Shown here: positions 62,930 through 64,000 of the stretch, piece by piece | Position numbering within the stretch: the stretch's first letter is position 1 | How the letters are laid out: each line of letters begins with the position of its first letter | From: Coemansia sp. RSA 487 | Taxonomy: Eukaryota; Kickxellomycota; Kickxellomycetes; Kickxellales; Kickxellaceae | Direction: 5' to 3' | Length of the DNA: 64,000 nt | Assembly: GCA_027577595.1 (NCBI GenBank) | Contig: JANBRJ010000091.1 | Location: 1-64,000, forward strand | Notes under the pieces: generated by a model | What the model was told of the DNA's origin: nothing | Seen by the model: only the letters and a program-made list of their open reading frames with translations | Database searches by the model: none | Made by a program: the position numbers and the translations under genes

Positions 62930-63192
62930 AATGCAATACTCTCTTGCTTTCTTCTTTCCAAAGTTGCATGTGATATGCAAGTGATCAAAAAGAAATAAGT
63001 GGCACATGGATTAATAAGAAAAGCAAGTCACACGACTATTAGGAATGTCCAAAGGATACTCTCCCATGTATTCTATTTTTTGCCACTACAAATAGTGTTT
63101 GGAAAATAAGATAAAGAATACAACCTCTTTTTCTCTCCCGTTCTATTTTGTCTTTATACTTATTTCCTATTCTGTTTTTTTTATCTCTTGCC

Positions 63193-63498
63193 ATGTTTCC
63201 TCTGTGGTATGCCACTGATTATTACAGCCCTTGGTATAATAGCTTTGGCTATGAAAACCTAATCGAGATGTGCATCTCCAAGCTTGATTACTACTCTACA
63301 TTCAATCTGTTTAGGCAAATTACATTCCATGGAAGCGCTTTACACATGGGTTTGCCATGTTTATTGTATCGCTATGGTCTATACACAATTTATGCAAGAG
63401 GAAACTACTTGTACTTTTACGACAAGCTTGGCCAACTCATTGTAATTGAAATCAATGAGCTTCCACAGGGATATTGGCTCTCTCTTGATTACATGTAA
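63193..63498 (+). CDS. Small Tyr-rich protein, uncertain
   Basis: A 101-residue frame starting at the ATG at 63193 (MFPLWYATDYYSPWYNS). It is unusually rich in Tyr (16) and other aromatic residues and contains two short strand-like repeats (LYTIYARGNYLYFYDKLGQL). No signal peptide or domain was recognised. It may be a lineage-specific gene, a final exon of a longer gene, or chance; the AT-rich codon use is unlike the core genes. Confidence 0.35.
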   Translation: MFPLWYATDYYSPWYNSFGYENLIEMCISKLDYYSTFNLFRQITFHGSALHMGLPCLLYRYGLYTIYARGNYLYFYDKLGQLIVIEINELPQGYWLSLDYM

Positions 63499-63733
63499 AT
63501 TATCTTTCTATACTATGATCTTGTAAATTTGTTAATGTAAATAAATATCTACAAAAAGGTGGAAATGCAAAGTGGCTTGCGATTGCTCGAGGATTTGTAA
63601 TGCAAGTAATAGCTAAATCATTCAACGCGGATCTCAGAATTTGCTGCCTCCCGTATTCTTTCAGATATGCTTAACCATACAGTATGATTTTCTCATGCTA
63701 GCTATCCTTTATCAGTTGCTATTTCATGTGTAG

Positions 63734-63979
63734 CTAATATTCTATTACTTGAGTTTCCGTAACCATTGCATTTATAATTTTTCTGATTTCAGAGCGAGAA
63801 TAGTCTCTTGCCTTTAGTCTCCTTTGAACACTCTTGGACAGGGAATTATGGGCACTCAATTTAGCAAAGAATTTACTTGTACTCGAAACCCATTTCACTA
63901 CATCTGGTGTTTCCATGCCATTTGGTAGTTTATACACTATGGTCACCTTGTAGGGTTTCTTTTTAGGAAGTAGTGGCAT
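63734..63979 (-). CDS. Small basic protein, uncertain
   Basis: An 81-residue frame with an ATG at 63979 and a stop at 63734 (MPLLPKKKPYKVTIVYKLPN to TETQVIEY). It is basic, with a predicted strand-rich start and helices (SVQRRLKARDYSRSEIRKII). No family was recognised. The composition is less random than neighbouring frames, so a real small gene is possible. It lies at the window edge and could be a first exon. Confidence 0.35.
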   Translation of the reverse strand: MPLLPKKKPYKVTIVYKLPNGMETPDVVKWVSSTSKFFAKLSAHNSLSKSVQRRLKARDYSRSEIRKIINAMVTETQVIEY

Positions 63980-64000
63980 TTTGAAGACAAGAGAATGATT

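Noticed and set aside
1-64000. Transposons, LTR elements, CRISPR arrays
   Set aside because: No transposase, reverse transcriptase or integrase motifs, no long terminal repeats and no regularly spaced repeats were seen; the direct repeats present are explained by the two gene arrays.

Overview
The window looks like nuclear DNA of an early-diverging fungus. Three things point that way: a fungal-type (type I) fatty acid synthase, fungal-style housekeeping proteins (Cdc4, Cdc45, Med17, Vps28, the AP-2 mu subunit, an UPF0658 Golgi membrane protein), and long, almost intron-free reading frames separated by AT-rich or pyrimidine-rich spacers. A Kickxellales-like fungus (Zoopagomycota) is my best guess from gene style; I could not test this by a search.

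Layout. 0.3-11.5 kb holds cell-cycle and transcription genes: a Cdc4-like F-box/WD40 protein, CDC45, and MED17, the last two sharing a divergent promoter. After a 2.2 kb gene-poor stretch come a small secreted Ser/Thr-rich protein and VPS28. 16.3-28.2 kb is an accessory region: five tandem copies of a BAHD-like acyltransferase (HxxxD plus DFGxG motifs), the fifth a pseudogene, with a cytochrome P450 on the opposite strand between copies 1 and 2. 29-39 kb returns to mostly conserved genes (UPF0658 protein, a large secreted protein of unknown function with an (SG)n tract, an LEA-2-like membrane protein, AP-2 mu, a secreted M28 aminopeptidase). 39.2-48.1 kb is a second tandem array: seven same-strand copies, one of them broken, of a 7-TM protein family with a Cys-x4-Cys-x4-DWL signature before the first helix. 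48.1-58.6 kb is a single-chain fused fatty acid synthase (beta part then alpha part). It lacks the C-terminal phosphopantetheinyl transferase domain and carries an altered dehydratase active-site motif. The window ends with an RNase T2, a PPP4R1-like HEAT-repeat protein that starts with a 7-nt exon, and two small uncertain genes.

How it fits together. The housekeeping genes show no common theme. The two tandem arrays and the divergent synthase are the accessory layer. Acyltransferases plus a P450 resemble a small tailoring-enzyme cluster, and the fused synthase lies about 20 kb away beside the 7-TM array. A shared lipid-related role for synthase, P450, acyltransferases and 7-TM proteins is a hypothesis only, because ordinary genes separate them. 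Both arrays show active birth and death of copies: recent duplication, a probable gene-conversion tract, and one pseudogene each.
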